Origin: Hazenella coriacea
Lineage (GTDB): Bacteria; Bacillota; Bacilli; Thermoactinomycetales; Thermoactinomycetaceae
Direction: 5' to 3'
Length of the DNA: 64,000 bases
NCBI RefSeq assembly: GCF_004341825.1
Contig: NZ_SMAG01000009.1
Location: 53,057 to 117,056, forward strand
Shown: positions 1 through 8,866 of the stretch, piece after piece
Numbering within the stretch: the stretch's first letter is position 1
How the letters are laid out: each line of letters opens with the position of its first letter
The notes under the pieces: generated by a model
The model's database searches: none
What the model was told of the DNA's origin: nothing
What the model saw: only the letters and a program-made list of their open reading frames with translations
Made by a program: the position numbers and the translations under genes

Positions 1-564
1 GAACGCTTGGAATTTTTGGGAGATGCAGTGTTAGAACTGGCCGTTTCCGAATATCTCTTTTATCGCTATCCAGAAATGAGTGAAGGGGAATTGACTCGAA
101 CGCGTGCACGTGTGGTCTGTGAACCTTCACTCGCTTCGTTCGCGAAGGAATTGGAATTTGGACGTTATGTACGGTTAGGTAAAGGAGAGGAGATGACTGG
201 TGGCCGATCTCGCCCTTCTCTTCTAGCAGATGCCTTTGAAGCCTTTATTGGAGCGCTTTTTTTAGATCAAGGCTTAGAAGTGGTTAAACACTTCTTACAT
301 GTCGTCGTTTTTTCAAAGCTAAGTGATGATTGGTTAGCGAGTATGACTGATGCCAAAAGTCAGTTGCAAGAAAGGGTTCAACAAGAACGAATGGGTCCTC
401 TCGAATATCGGATTGTAGATACTCAAGGCCCTGCACATGATCGTCAATTTATTGCAGAAGTTTATTTAGAAAATAGACGGTTAGGTCAAGGCGCAGGTCG
501 ATCCAAAAAAGAGGCTGAACAACAAGCAGCTACTGAAGCGTTAAAGCATTGGCGAAAAGGATAG
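1..564 (+). CDS. rnc: Ribonuclease III (5'-truncated by window edge)
   Basis: RNase III cleaves double-stranded RNA in rRNA maturation, scRNA processing and mRNA turnover. The reading frame is open from the first base and begins inside the family signature ([12 protein letters not shown]), so the N-terminal ~40-50 residues lie outside the window. The catalytic domain continues to about visible residue 110, with the second acidic cluster in [19 protein letters not shown] double-stranded RNA-binding domain follows, ending with [10 protein letters not shown] near the C-terminus. In Bacillales rnc normally sits directly before smc; here about 3.2 kb separates them. Assignment is secure; only the true start is unseen. 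Confidence 0.97.
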   Translation, partial: ERLEFLGDAVLELAVSEYLFYRYPEMSEGELTRTRARVVCEPSLASFAKELEFGRYVRLGKGEEMTGGRSRPSLLADAFEAFIGALFLDQGLEVVKHFLHVVVFSKLSDDWLASMTDAKSQLQERVQQERMGPLEYRIVDTQGPAHDRQFIAEVYLENRRLGQGAGRSKKEAEQQAATEALKHWRKG

Positions 565-576
565 GGGTTAAGATTG

Positions 577-604
577 ACCACCGGATCTGAGAGGGGACGG
601 TGGT
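577..604 (+). terminator. Possible weak terminator after rnc
   Basis: A hairpin with a 7-bp stem (ACCACCG with CGGTGGT) and a 14-nt loop lies just after the rnc stop codon. It is followed only by TTAGTTGT, so it is a poor intrinsic terminator or an mRNA-stabilising hairpin. Confidence 0.3.
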
Positions 605-692
605 TTAGTTGTATATGGATTGGGTATTCTGAATATTTGCGACTAGGTCTATGGTAGGAGTTTTTAGGTTTGTAATTGAAGGAGGAGAAAGG

Positions 693-827
693 ATGAAGTT
701 GCTCATCGCAACACATAATCCGGGGAAAGTAAAAACGAGTCGTATTCTATTTGAACGTCTAGGAATTATGGGAGTTTCTTTACAGGATGTTTTATTACCG
801 CATGGGCAATCATCCATCATGGAATAA
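693..827 (+). pseudogene. N-terminal remnant of HAM1/RdgB-type NTP pyrophosphatase
   Basis: A good ribosome site (GGAGGAGAAAGG) precedes an ATG. The 44-residue product begins MKLLIATHNPGKVK, which is the start of the HAM1/RdgB/YsnA family (dITP/XTP pyrophosphatase, housecleaning of non-canonical purine nucleotides). The family motif T/SHNxxK is intact and the next stretch (ILFERLGI..VSLQDV) also fits the family. The frame then stops; complete members have about 195-200 residues. I see no continuation in other frames before the terminator at 845-879. The most economical reading is a gene fragment left by deletion. A real short protein cannot be excluded because the start signals look functional. 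Confidence 0.55.
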
Positions 828-844
828 CCCTCTAGAAAAGAAAA

Positions 845-879
845 CCAACATCCAGTCGTCCCGAATGTCGGCTTTTTTT
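845..879. terminator. Bidirectional intrinsic terminator
   Basis: A 9-bp stem (CCAACATCC with GAATGTCGG, including G-U pairs) is followed by seven T on the plus strand. On the minus strand it is followed by a T-rich tract (complement of 832-844). It would end the rnc/remnant transcript from the left and the DUF3888 gene from the right. Confidence 0.7.
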
Positions 880-880
880 C

Positions 881-1255
881 CTAGGGGAGATCTTTATGTT
901 CGAGTTTTGTTACAAATACACCACCTGGTCCCACTTCTAGAGTCAAGGTTTCCCGCCCGTAAGGAGGCTCGTGAGGTCCTTCAAATGTATCGACTTGAAC
1001 TTTAACTATAAACCCAAAGCCACTAGGAGTCATTCTATGTACTTCCTTGACTTTCATCTCATGAATCTCAAAACTTTTGTATCTTTTTCCATAATAACCA
1101 ACAAGGGCATCATCAATGGCTTTCACTAATGTAGTCTTAAAAGCATCTGTAATAATCTGTTGTTCTGAATCAGGGTTCGCAAACACTTGACCAGTTGTTG
1201 AAAAGAGAAGGCAGATGAAAGTTATACAGAAAATGAGTCTAGATTGTTTGTTCAT
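881..1255 (-). CDS. Secreted DUF3888-family protein
   Basis: The 124-residue product starts with a clear signal peptide (hydrophobic stretch IFCITFICLLFSTTG, likely cleavage after VFA near residue 26), so it is exported. The mature part contains KAIDDALVGYYGK, the pattern KVQVDTFEGPHEPPYGRETLT, and a final VGPGGV..LEHKD. I recognise this layout from memory as the DUF3888 family of secreted Bacillales proteins, whose function is unknown. The ribosome site AGGAAG and a TTG-free ATG start support translation. It lies alone on the minus strand between two plus-strand units and uses the terminator on its downstream side. Confidence 0.75.
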   Translation of the reverse strand: MNKQSRLIFCITFICLLFSTTGQVFANPDSEQQIITDAFKTTLVKAIDDALVGYYGKRYKSFEIHEMKVKEVHRMTPSGFGFIVKVQVDTFEGPHEPPYGRETLTLEVGPGGVFVTKLEHKDLP

Positions 1256-1473
1256 TGTGCTTCCTCCAGCTTTTTTACTTATTGTTTTACAAACAAGGCT
1301 TTTTTATAGATGGTGAATCAGTAGTATTGATTGACTATAAGTTGGAAGTTGGCTTTGTACCACAATAAGGTGATGAAGGGTAAAATTCAACCTCAGCTAG
1401 GATGGATAGGAACTTTATGTTGTGTTTCACAGTTATAACAAATAGATATCAGTATTCAAAGGGAGGCATTAGA

Positions 1474-1809
1474 ATGAGCGAAGTTACGTACCAAGATTTT
1501 GAGAAAGTTGAGCTTCGTGTAGGAGAAATTATCCGTGCAGAGCCATTTCCTAAAGCTAGAAAGCCTGCATATCGATTGTGGATTGATTTTGGCGAACTAG
1601 GAGTTAAAAAAAGTAGTGCTCAAATTACAGATCACTATACATGTGAGCAGTTAGTGGGGAGAAAAATTGTGGCAGTCACCAACTTCCCACCTAGACAAGT
1701 GGCTAATTTTATGTCAGAGGTATTAGTGTTAGGGGTTCCTGCAACTGAAGGAGGAGTTTCTCTCTTGAAAATTGAACATGAGGTTCCGTTGGGGAGTCGG
1801 GTTTATTAA
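1474..1809 (+). CDS. csaA: CsaA, tRNA-binding-domain chaperone
   Basis: CsaA is a small homodimeric protein with a tRNA-binding OB fold (EMAP/Trbp111 type), described in Bacillus subtilis as an export-related chaperone. The 111-residue product matches the usual length (~110) and keeps the family core: VELRVGEIIRAEPFPKARKPAYRLWIDFGELG, then KKSSAQIT, and NFPPRQVANFMSEVLVLG. I chose the ATG preceded by GGGAGG at the right spacing; the frame is open 24 codons further upstream but lacks a better ribosome site. It stands alone on the plus strand, with a strong terminator right after the stop codon. Confidence 0.93.
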   Translation: MSEVTYQDFEKVELRVGEIIRAEPFPKARKPAYRLWIDFGELGVKKSSAQITDHYTCEQLVGRKIVAVTNFPPRQVANFMSEVLVLGVPATEGGVSLLKIEHEVPLGSRVY

Positions 1810-1816
1810 TAAAAAG

Positions 1817-1855
1817 CCGCCTAATCACTTTAACCATAGTGATTAGGCGGTCTTT
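1817..1855. terminator. Bidirectional intrinsic terminator between csaA and the nucleotidase gene
   Basis: A perfect 13-bp stem (CCGCCTAATCACT with AGTGATTAGGCGG) has an 8-nt loop. It is followed by TCTTT on the plus strand and by a T run on the minus strand (complement of AAAAAG). It serves both convergent genes. Confidence 0.85.
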
Positions 1856-1879
1856 CAACATACAGGTGAATGGCTATTA

Positions 1880-3574
1880 CTATTCAACCAAGCCACCGAT
1901 GATTTTCCAATTATGATCGACTTCTGCTTGAACAGTTCCCTGTTCACCAATGTAGTTGGTCATTAACTCGGAGACTTCAATATTGATATCTTTCAAGACG
2001 GGTTTACCTGCAAACATCGGATAGTTGCCGCCGCCACCCGCTCGGTAATTATTCAAAACAATGTTGTACTCTTTGTTTAGATCAAGTGGTTGCCCGTTTA
2101 GATCATTCAATTCAACAATACGCTGTCCCTCAGACTTAGAGACATCGATCGTATATTGGACACCTTCCCACATGTCGTAGTTATAATGTTGAACTTTGGG
2201 TGAGAGGTAAAGAGGATTTACTTCGACAGGTTCTTGACCATTATTTTGTTTAAAGTATTTAGCGGTTTGTTCAAGAGCAGCTTTGATGTCTGAACCTTTA
2301 ACTTGAATTACTTTTAAGGTATTTGGATAGATATAGGTACTTAAAATGTCGCGAGTCGTCACATTTTCGGGTAATCCAGTAACTGTGTTATCAAAGAGTG
2401 AAGTGGAAGAGATCGTGGCTCCACTCGCTTCCATTTGCACTTTGTTAATAAATTGAATAAGTGCTGTATCATGGGTGCGAACATAATGATGATTGGTTAC
2501 AGATAGATCTTCACTAATTTTCCCTACAGGTTGGTCAAGGAAGGCTTGTGTTTTTGTTTCGTAATTTTGGATGAGCTTTAGTACTTTAGGATCTGCAGGT
2601 ACTCCTTCCACGGATAATAATTGAGCTTTTTTATCTGTGACCATCCATTTCCCTTTTTTCTTCTTAACATTCAGGTCAACGACAGAGAGATGAGATCCCC
2701 ATTTACCAGGCTCTGTGACCAATACACCGTTCACACGCACATCAGGGAGAGCAATATGCATATGACCTGTCAGAATAACATCAAGATCTTTCACCTGAGT
2801 GGCTAATTCGTAAGCCTGATTTTCACCATCGTGTGAAGGAAGAGGTGTAATCGTTCCATCTGCCTCTTTCTTATGTTCCAAGCCACCATGATAGGCAATG
2901 ACAACGACATCTACTTTTTCTTTTTTCTTTAAATGTGGCACCCATTTTTTTGCTGTTTCTACAGGATCTAAAAAATCGAGATGAGCAATATTTTTAGGGT
3001 CTTCCCAGTTCGGGATCTTTTTGGTGGTTAAGCCTAAGACGCCCACTCTTAAACCGTTTTTCATTTTAAAAACTTGATAAGGCTTAGTATAAACTTTGTT
3101 AGTACCTTTCCAGACAGTGTTGGCAGAAAGCCAAGGGAATTTGGCTTCATTCATAGCCTTTTCCATTACAGCTTGTCCATAATTATATTCATGATTTCCG
3201 ATGGTCATGGAATCATATTTTAATGCATTCATCGTAAGTATCATTGGGTCGATGGGTTTGTTGTCAAAGCGAGCATGATAGTATTCCATCGGAGATCCCT
3301 GAATGAGATCACCATTGTCAAGTAACAAGGCATTTGGATTTTGCTGGCGAACTTGCTTAATTAAGGTAGACACTTTAGCGAGCCCGTGATCAACAGGTTC
3401 ATTGTTCGTGTACTGAATGGGGGTAATATACCCATGTAAATCACTGGTAAGCATAATGGTGACTTTTTGTTCTTTTTCCTTTGCGCTGACGGTATTGGTC
3501 GCAGTCAACGATGTTGTTAAAGAGATTGTAAGTAACAAAGTTAGGGCAGATAAACCAAACTTTTTCCTAATCAA
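1880..3574 (-). CDS. Secreted 5'-nucleotidase / 2',3'-cyclic phosphodiesterase
   Basis: The 564-residue protein has an N-terminal signal peptide (residues 1-31, ending VSA) followed by a calcineurin-type metallophosphatase domain. Metal-binding motifs are TSDLHG (43-48), DNGDLIQG (86-93), GNHEY (126-130), a histidine motif AYHGG and the GHMH motif. A 5'-nucleotidase C-terminal domain follows, with the substrate-loop pattern NNYRAGGGGNYPMF. The family (UshA/YfkN/CpdB type) hydrolyses extracellular nucleotides to nucleosides and phosphate. No LPxTG sorting signal or membrane anchor is seen at the C-terminus (it ends IIGGLVE), so it is probably released or only loosely wall-bound. Exact substrate preference cannot be read from sequence. 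Part of the block inserted between rnc and smc. Confidence 0.9.
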   Translation of the reverse strand: MIRKKFGLSALTLLLTISLTTSLTATNTVSAKEKEQKVTIMLTSDLHGYITPIQYTNNEPVDHGLAKVSTLIKQVRQQNPNALLLDNGDLIQGSPMEYYHARFDNKPIDPMILTMNALKYDSMTIGNHEYNYGQAVMEKAMNEAKFPWLSANTVWKGTNKVYTKPYQVFKMKNGLRVGVLGLTTKKIPNWEDPKNIAHLDFLDPVETAKKWVPHLKKKEKVDVVVIAYHGGLEHKKEADGTITPLPSHDGENQAYELATQVKDLDVILTGHMHIALPDVRVNGVLVTEPGKWGSHLSVVDLNVKKKKGKWMVTDKKAQLLSVEGVPADPKVLKLIQNYETKTQAFLDQPVGKISEDLSVTNHHYVRTHDTALIQFINKVQMEASGATISSTSLFDNTVTGLPENVTTRDILSTYIYPNTLKVIQVKGSDIKAALEQTAKYFKQNNGQEPVEVNPLYLSPKVQHYNYDMWEGVQYTIDVSKSEGQRIVELNDLNGQPLDLNKEYNIVLNNYRAGGGGNYPMFAGKPVLKDINIEVSELMTNYIGEQGTVQAEVDHNWKIIGGLVE

Positions 3575-3777
3575 ATCAATTCCTCCTTCTTGAAAATTAA
3601 TATGCCATTCTAGTCTATTAAAAAGTAGATTAAAATAAAAGATGGTATTGTTTAAAAAATTATAATAGTAGGAACGAATTCAATCATCTGAAGGTGAAAA
3701 AAATCACCTCTTATATTTAAGAATACTTTGTTGTTAAAGGAAAACCAGGGAGGATCACTCATCTTTGAGACGATTTG

Positions 3778-3786
3778 TGCTAAAAT
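3778..3786 (+). promoter_or_regulatory. Putative extended -10 promoter for smc
   Basis: TGC-TAAAAT forms an extended -10 element about 34 bases before the smc start codon. No good -35 hexamer is visible, which is common with extended -10 promoters. Confidence 0.35.
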
Positions 3787-3819
3787 ATATCAGTTAACCT
3801 GTAGGAGAGGAGGACGGTT

Positions 3820-6800
3820 ATGTACCTAAAACGTTTGGAGATGTCAGGGTTCAAATCATTTGCAAACCGAACAGAGTTAGAATTTGTTCCTGGAATTACT
3901 GCTGTTGTGGGTCCTAATGGGAGTGGGAAAAGTAATGTCACAGATGGAATCCGCTGGGTGTTAGGAGAGCAAAGTGCCAAGTCACTTCGTGGTGCTAAGA
4001 TGGAAGATGTCATTTTCGCTGGAAGTGATACTCGAAAACCTGTGGGCTATTGTGAAGTTTCCATGACCTTCGATAATAGTGAGCGTCGCCTTGCACTTGA
4101 TTATGCTGAAGTCACTGTAACCCGACGCGTGTACCGTTCAGGGGATAGTGAATATTTTCTCAATAAACAATTGTGTCGGCTCAAAGATATTCATGAGCTT
4201 TTTATGGATACTGGGATCGGGAAAGATGCCTACTCCATGATTGGACAAGGAAAAATCGATGAGATTCTGAGTACCAAATCTGAAGATCGTCGAGCTATTT
4301 TTGAAGAAGCAGCAGGAATTGTTAAGTATAAAACCCGCAAAAAAGAGGCAGAAAAAAAGTTAGACGGAACAGAGCAAAACTTATCTCGGATTCATGACTT
4401 GATTCATGAACTCGATTCTCAGGTGCAACCCCTATCAGAACAAGCCGAAACGGCTAAGAAATATAAAGAATTTAAAGATGAACTGCAAAATATAGAAATT
4501 GGGCTTTATGTACATAAGATTGAAACGTTGCATGATCAATGGCAACTAGCTACACAAGAAGTGAAGCAGCTTACAGAATTCCAAGTGAGTCTTTCTGCTG
4601 AACTAAGCACTAAAGAAGCCGAACTTGCACAGTTGAAAATGCAATTAAATGACCATGAACAAGTGTGGGAAGAAGTTCAAACGGGTCTACTTACTGTCAG
4701 TGGAGAATTAGAAAAAGCTGAAGGACAGCGTGAAGTTCGCTTAGAGCGAAATCGTAACCGGACATTGACGAAAGACCAACTAAAAGAACGTTTACAACAG
4801 TTAGAGGAAGAGCGTATTCGTCTATCTGAAGAAGCACAACAGTTGGATGATCGACTAGTAGTGAAACGAAAAGAACTAGAGCAAGCCGAATGGGAATTGG
4901 GATTGGTACAGCAAAAAATGTCATTAGCTGGTGATGATGAGAGTGAACAACTAGCTGAATTGACAGAGCGCGTACAAGGCAATGTGAACCAGATCGTGGC
5001 TCTACGTAGTGAAAAGCAGTATGTGGAAGAGCAATGTTTCCAATTGGATGAACGGTTAAAGAGCCTTCAGGAGAAAGAGCAACAGTTTCAGCAACAACAA
5101 GCTGAATATAGCACCCAGTCTAAAGAGATTGCAGACAAGCTACAGATTGTTGAAGAACAACTTAAAGAGGCAGCTGAGCAAGTTCGATCTATAGCTCAAC
5201 AAAAGCAAAAACTTGAAGAAGAAGAAAAAAATCTATTTAAGCAAAATCGTGATGCTGAACAGCAATTACACCGACTTCGTTCTCAATATGAACTGATCCG
5301 TGAAATGGAAGCTGAGCATCAAGGTTTCTTTCAAGGAGTAAAGGAAATTCTGACAGCCCGTGACCGGGGAGTTTCCCATCTACAGGGAATTCACGGGGCT
5401 GTTGCCCAACTGATTCAAGTTCCTGAAAAATACGAAGCAGCTCTAGAGACATCATTAGGTGGAGCCTTACAACATCTTGTTGTGGAAAATGAACAAGTGG
5501 GTCGTCAAGGCATTACTTATTTAAAAGAAAAGCGGTTAGGGCGAGCTACCTTTTTACCATTAGATGTTTTACAGGGAAGATATTTACCGTCAGCAGAGCG
5601 AGAAAAATTAAAGCAAGTCCCTGGATTTGTCGGGGTTGGAGCAGAACTGGTCAAAACAGATGAAAAATATCGCACCTTAATTCAACATTTATTGGGGCTT
5701 GTCATTGTTGCCGAAACGCTTGAGCAAGCCAATCGGATTGCACGACAACTCAATTATAGATATCGTGTAGTTACCTTGGATGGAGATGTGGTGAACCCTG
5801 GTGGTTCGATGTCAGGGGGAAGTCGACAGAAAACCAAGACCAATCTCTTAGGGCGATCTAGACAGTTAGAAGAACTAGAAGCACAATTGGAGACTGCTAA
5901 GCAAAAATGGGAAGAGATTGGCGGTCATCTGATTCAACTAGAACAACGTAGAAAAAAATTAGAGGAAGACTGGGAAAATGTTCGTCGTCAAGGAGAAGAA
6001 CGGCGGATGTATGAACAGGAACTACACGGACTGGAACGAGAGCTTCAGATCAAAAGCAAGTCAGTGACGGATCAGAAACAACAATACCAAGAAGAACTCC
6101 AACAAACTCATGAGAAACAACAAGCTCTTCGTATTCATTTACAAGAATTACACGAGCAAATTGGTCAACGAGAAACAGAAAAGTATCAAATGGAAACATT
6201 GGTAGAACAGTCACAAGCCCGTGTGAAGCAGCAGGCGACAACAAAAGAAGAAGCAACTGAACGGATGACTGAGTGGAAAGTACAAGTAGCTCGCCTCAAT
6301 CAAGAAACTACGAACTTAACAGAAAATCAGACTCGTATGCAACAAGAACTGATTCGACTGGCACAGCAAAAAACTTCTGTGGAAGAAGAGTTAGGTGCAT
6401 TGGAATCACAAGATGAAAGTGGACAAGTTGAATTAGTTTCTTTAGAAGAACAGATTGAAAAGTTGCGGCTGAATAAAGAGCAACAGCAGCAACGATTAAG
6501 TGAAGTACGTGCTCATCGGGAACAGCTACTCCAACAACGTGATGAACAAGAGCAAGCGGTTCGTCAAACTCAGCAAGCGCTTCGAAAAAAAGAGACAGGG
6601 CTTCGCGATCAAGAAGTACGAGTCAATCGCTTAGACGTAGAATTGAACCATTTACTTCAAAAACTAGCTGAAGAATATGAAATTAGTTTTGAACGAGCGC
6701 AACAAGTTTATGATAAACCAGAAGAGCCGGCAAAAGCAGAACGTAGGGTTCGTTCTCTGAAATCGCAAATCTCATCTTTAGGAGAAGTGAATCTAGGGGC

Positions 6801-7383
6801 AATTGAAGAATATCAACGACTCAGTGAACGCTTGGAGTTTTTAAAAACACAAGAAGCTGACCTTCTAGAAGCAAAGCAAACATTATATGAGATCATTGAG
6901 CGTATGGAATCTGAAATGGGGAAACGATTTGCCGAAAACTTTGAACTGATTCGGGGCGAGTTTCAGCATGTATTTGTTCAGATGTTTGGCGGAGGTCGAG
7001 CTGATCTTCATTTATCAGATCCAGATAACTTACTAGAGACAGGAATTGAGATCGTAGCCCAACCTCCCGGGAAGAAGTTGCAAAATCTAACTCTTTTATC
7101 TGGAGGAGAGAGAGCTTTAGCTGCTTTAGCCTTACTTTTCGCTGTTCTATGTATTAAACCAGTTCCCTTTTGTGTCCTTGATGAAGTGGATGCTGCACTC
7201 GATGAAGCCAACTTAACAAGGTTTACCCGCTATATGCGTGAATTTGCCAACAAGACACAATTTATTATTATTACACACCGTAAACATACGATGGAGGGAG
7301 CTGATGTCTTGTATGGAATTACCATGCAAGAATCAGGGGTCTCCAAACTGGTATCGGTCAGTTTAGAAGAGTATGATGGATAG
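3820..7383 (+). CDS. smc: Chromosome partition protein SMC
   Basis: SMC forms the bacterial condensin with ScpA and ScpB and organises and segregates the nucleoid. The 1187-residue protein has the full architecture. Walker A GPNGSGKS is at residues 31-38, followed by a Q-loop region and a long, Gln/Glu-rich coiled coil. A hinge lies at about residues 515-650 (VSHLQGIHGAVAQLIQVPE ... VVNPGGSMSGGS). A second coiled coil leads to the C-terminal head with signature LLSGGERAL and Walker B CVLDEVDAALDEAN. Length equals the family norm (1186 in B. subtilis). The start has a strong site (GGAGAGGAGG). ftsY follows 38 bases downstream, as in other Bacillales. Confidence 0.98.
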   Translation: MYLKRLEMSGFKSFANRTELEFVPGITAVVGPNGSGKSNVTDGIRWVLGEQSAKSLRGAKMEDVIFAGSDTRKPVGYCEVSMTFDNSERRLALDYAEVTVTRRVYRSGDSEYFLNKQLCRLKDIHELFMDTGIGKDAYSMIGQGKIDEILSTKSEDRRAIFEEAAGIVKYKTRKKEAEKKLDGTEQNLSRIHDLIHELDSQVQPLSEQAETAKKYKEFKDELQNIEIGLYVHKIETLHDQWQLATQEVKQLTEFQVSLSAELSTKEAELAQLKMQLNDHEQVWEEVQTGLLTVSGELEKAEGQREVRLERNRNRTLTKDQLKERLQQLEEERIRLSEEAQQLDDRLVVKRKELEQAEWELGLVQQKMSLAGDDESEQLAELTERVQGNVNQIVALRSEKQYVEEQCFQLDERLKSLQEKEQQFQQQQAEYSTQSKEIADKLQIVEEQLKEAAEQVRSIAQQKQKLEEEEKNLFKQNRDAEQQLHRLRSQYELIREMEAEHQGFFQGVKEILTARDRGVSHLQGIHGAVAQLIQVPEKYEAALETSLGGALQHLVVENEQVGRQGITYLKEKRLGRATFLPLDVLQGRYLPSAEREKLKQVPGFVGVGAELVKTDEKYRTLIQHLLGLVIVAETLEQANRIARQLNYRYRVVTLDGDVVNPGGSMSGGSRQKTKTNLLGRSRQLEELEAQLETAKQKWEEIGGHLIQLEQRRKKLEEDWENVRRQGEERRMYEQELHGLERELQIKSKSVTDQKQQYQEELQQTHEKQQALRIHLQELHEQIGQRETEKYQMETLVEQSQARVKQQATTKEEATERMTEWKVQVARLNQETTNLTENQTRMQQELIRLAQQKTSVEEELGALESQDESGQVELVSLEEQIEKLRLNKEQQQQRLSEVRAHREQLLQQRDEQEQAVRQTQQALRKKETGLRDQEVRVNRLDVELNHLLQKLAEEYEISFERAQQVYDKPEEPAKAERRVRSLKSQISSLGEVNLGAIEEYQRLSERLEFLKTQEADLLEAKQTLYEIIERMESEMGKRFAENFELIRGEFQHVFVQMFGGGRADLHLSDPDNLLETGIEIVAQPPGKKLQNLTLLSGGERALAALALLFAVLCIKPVPFCVLDEVDAALDEANLTRFTRYMREFANKTQFIIITHRKHTMEGADVLYGITMQESGVSKLVSVSLEEYDG

Positions 7384-7421
7384 TAGATGTTTGCTGTAGC
7401 TTTGAAAGGAGGATTGCATCC

Positions 7422-8414
7422 ATGAGCTTTTTTAAACGGATTAAAGAAAGTGTTTCAAAAAAGACTGAATCCGTGACCCAGAAGTTTATGTCAGGACTGA
7501 GTAAGACAAGTAACTCTTTTACTGGGGCGATGAATGATCTTTTTACGGGAAGGAAAAAGATCGATGAGGAACTATACGAAGAATTGGAAGAGATTTTGAT
7601 CACTGCAGATGTGGGGGTTCAAACCACGATGGATTTGATTGAGCGACTTCGTCTGCAAGTGAAAGAGAAAAAAGTGAAAGACCCCCAAGAGCTTCAACCT
7701 CTTTTGTCAGAAATTATCGCTGACATGTTAGAGTATGAACAGAAAGATACCAATATCAAAATGAATGAAGATGGTATGACGATTCTATTGTTTGTAGGTG
7801 TCAATGGGGTTGGAAAAACAACTACAATTGGAAAATTAGCACATAAATTTAAAAGTGAAGGTAAAAAAGTGGTTCTTGCTGCGGGTGATACCTTTCGCGC
7901 TGGTGCGATTGAACAATTGGAAACATGGGGCGAACGTGTGGGAGTTGATGTGATTAAACACCAAGCGGGTTCAGATCCCGCCGCTGTGATCTATGATGGT
8001 ATTCAAGCGGCAAAGGCTCGTCAAGCAGATCTTCTGCTCTGTGATACCGCAGGGCGTCTCCAAAATAAAGTAAACTTAATGGAAGAACTAAAAAAAGTTC
8101 ATCGAGTTGTGCAGAGAGAAGTGCCTGGTGCTCCTCATGAAGTTTTATTGGTTCTAGATGCTACAACCGGACAAAATGCATTAATTCAAGCCAAACAATT
8201 TGGGGAAGCTGTGCAGGTTTCTGGAATTGTTTTAACCAAGTTAGACGGAACAGCCAAAGGTGGCATCGTGATTGCGATCAATAATGAGATTCAATTACCT
8301 GTTAAATTTGTAGGTCTTGGTGAAAAAGCAGATGATCTACAAGAATTTGACTCAAACCAATTTTTACACGCTTTATTTAAAGATGCGATTGAAAAAGAAG
8401 AAGTGAATGGATAG
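7422..8414 (+). CDS. ftsY: Signal recognition particle receptor FtsY
   Basis: FtsY is the membrane-associated SRP receptor GTPase that docks SRP-ribosome complexes at the Sec translocon. The 330-residue product has a short basic and amphipathic N-terminus, an N domain, and a GTPase domain. Its motifs are GVNGVGKTTTIGK (126-138), DTFRAGA, DTAGRLQNK and TKLDGTAKGG, ending with the family helix GLGEKADDLQEFDS. The long acidic A domain of the E. coli protein is absent, as usual in Bacillales. Ribosome site AAAGGAGG lies ahead of the ATG. Confidence 0.98.
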   Translation: MSFFKRIKESVSKKTESVTQKFMSGLSKTSNSFTGAMNDLFTGRKKIDEELYEELEEILITADVGVQTTMDLIERLRLQVKEKKVKDPQELQPLLSEIIADMLEYEQKDTNIKMNEDGMTILLFVGVNGVGKTTTIGKLAHKFKSEGKKVVLAAGDTFRAGAIEQLETWGERVGVDVIKHQAGSDPAAVIYDGIQAAKARQADLLLCDTAGRLQNKVNLMEELKKVHRVVQREVPGAPHEVLLVLDATTGQNALIQAKQFGEAVQVSGIVLTKLDGTAKGGIVIAINNEIQLPVKFVGLGEKADDLQEFDSNQFLHALFKDAIEKEEVNG

Positions 8415-8438
8415 TGGAAATTTATCAAGGTAAAATCC

Positions 8439-8468
8439 TTGACAAGGTGCTTCGCCTTCATTTATAGT
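8439..8468 (+). promoter_or_regulatory. Sigma-A type promoter before ylxM
   Basis: TTGACA and TATAGT are separated by 18 bases. The site lies in the ftsY-ylxM gap about 50 bases before the ylxM start, so ylxM-ffh-rpsP and downstream genes can be transcribed independently of smc-ftsY. The -35 lies within a CCTTGACAAGG palindrome. Confidence 0.65.
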
Positions 8469-8517
8469 ATACATCTGTAAAGGTTATTTCCTTGACAGAT
8501 AATTTGAGGTGACTCCA

Positions 8518-8847
8518 ATGTTGGAGAAAACCACAGAAATGAACTTACTTTATGATTTTTATGGATTGCTCTTGACCAATAAACAGCAGAAATTATTAGA
8601 AATGTATTACCTCGATGATTGGTCATTAGGTGAAATTGCTGATCATCAGGGAGTATCTCGGCAAGCTGTTTTTGAAGCGATCAAACGTGCACAAAAGACT
8701 TTGACAGATTTAGAAAGTCAATTAGGATTATTACAAAAGCATTTGAATCGACAACAAATCGCTGAAGAGTTATTTAAACAGATAGAAGCATTGCCAGACA
8801 GAGATGCGTTGACCCAACTGGTGAAACAGTTGATCGACATCGATTAA
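8518..8847 (+). CDS. ylxM: YlxM/p13-type helix-turn-helix protein, SRP-associated
   Basis: YlxM (UPF0122) is a small sigma-70 region-4-like helix-turn-helix protein encoded beside ffh in Firmicutes and thought to modulate the SRP pathway. The 109-residue product contains LLYDFYGLLLTNKQQKLLEMYYLDDWSLGEIA followed by the turn HQGVSRQAVFEAIKRA, which is the diagnostic part. I use the ATG at 8518 because the upstream in-frame GTG lies inside the ribosome site (GAGGTGA). It ends 19 bases before ffh. Confidence 0.95.
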   Translation: MLEKTTEMNLLYDFYGLLLTNKQQKLLEMYYLDDWSLGEIADHQGVSRQAVFEAIKRAQKTLTDLESQLGLLQKHLNRQQIAEELFKQIEALPDRDALTQLVKQLIDID

Positions 8848-8866
8848 GTCGTGAGGAGGTGGCACC

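Noticed and set aside
787..1005. 72-codon plus-strand frame overlapping the DUF3888 gene
   Set aside because: It runs antisense through the terminator and a gene with a clear signal peptide and family motifs.
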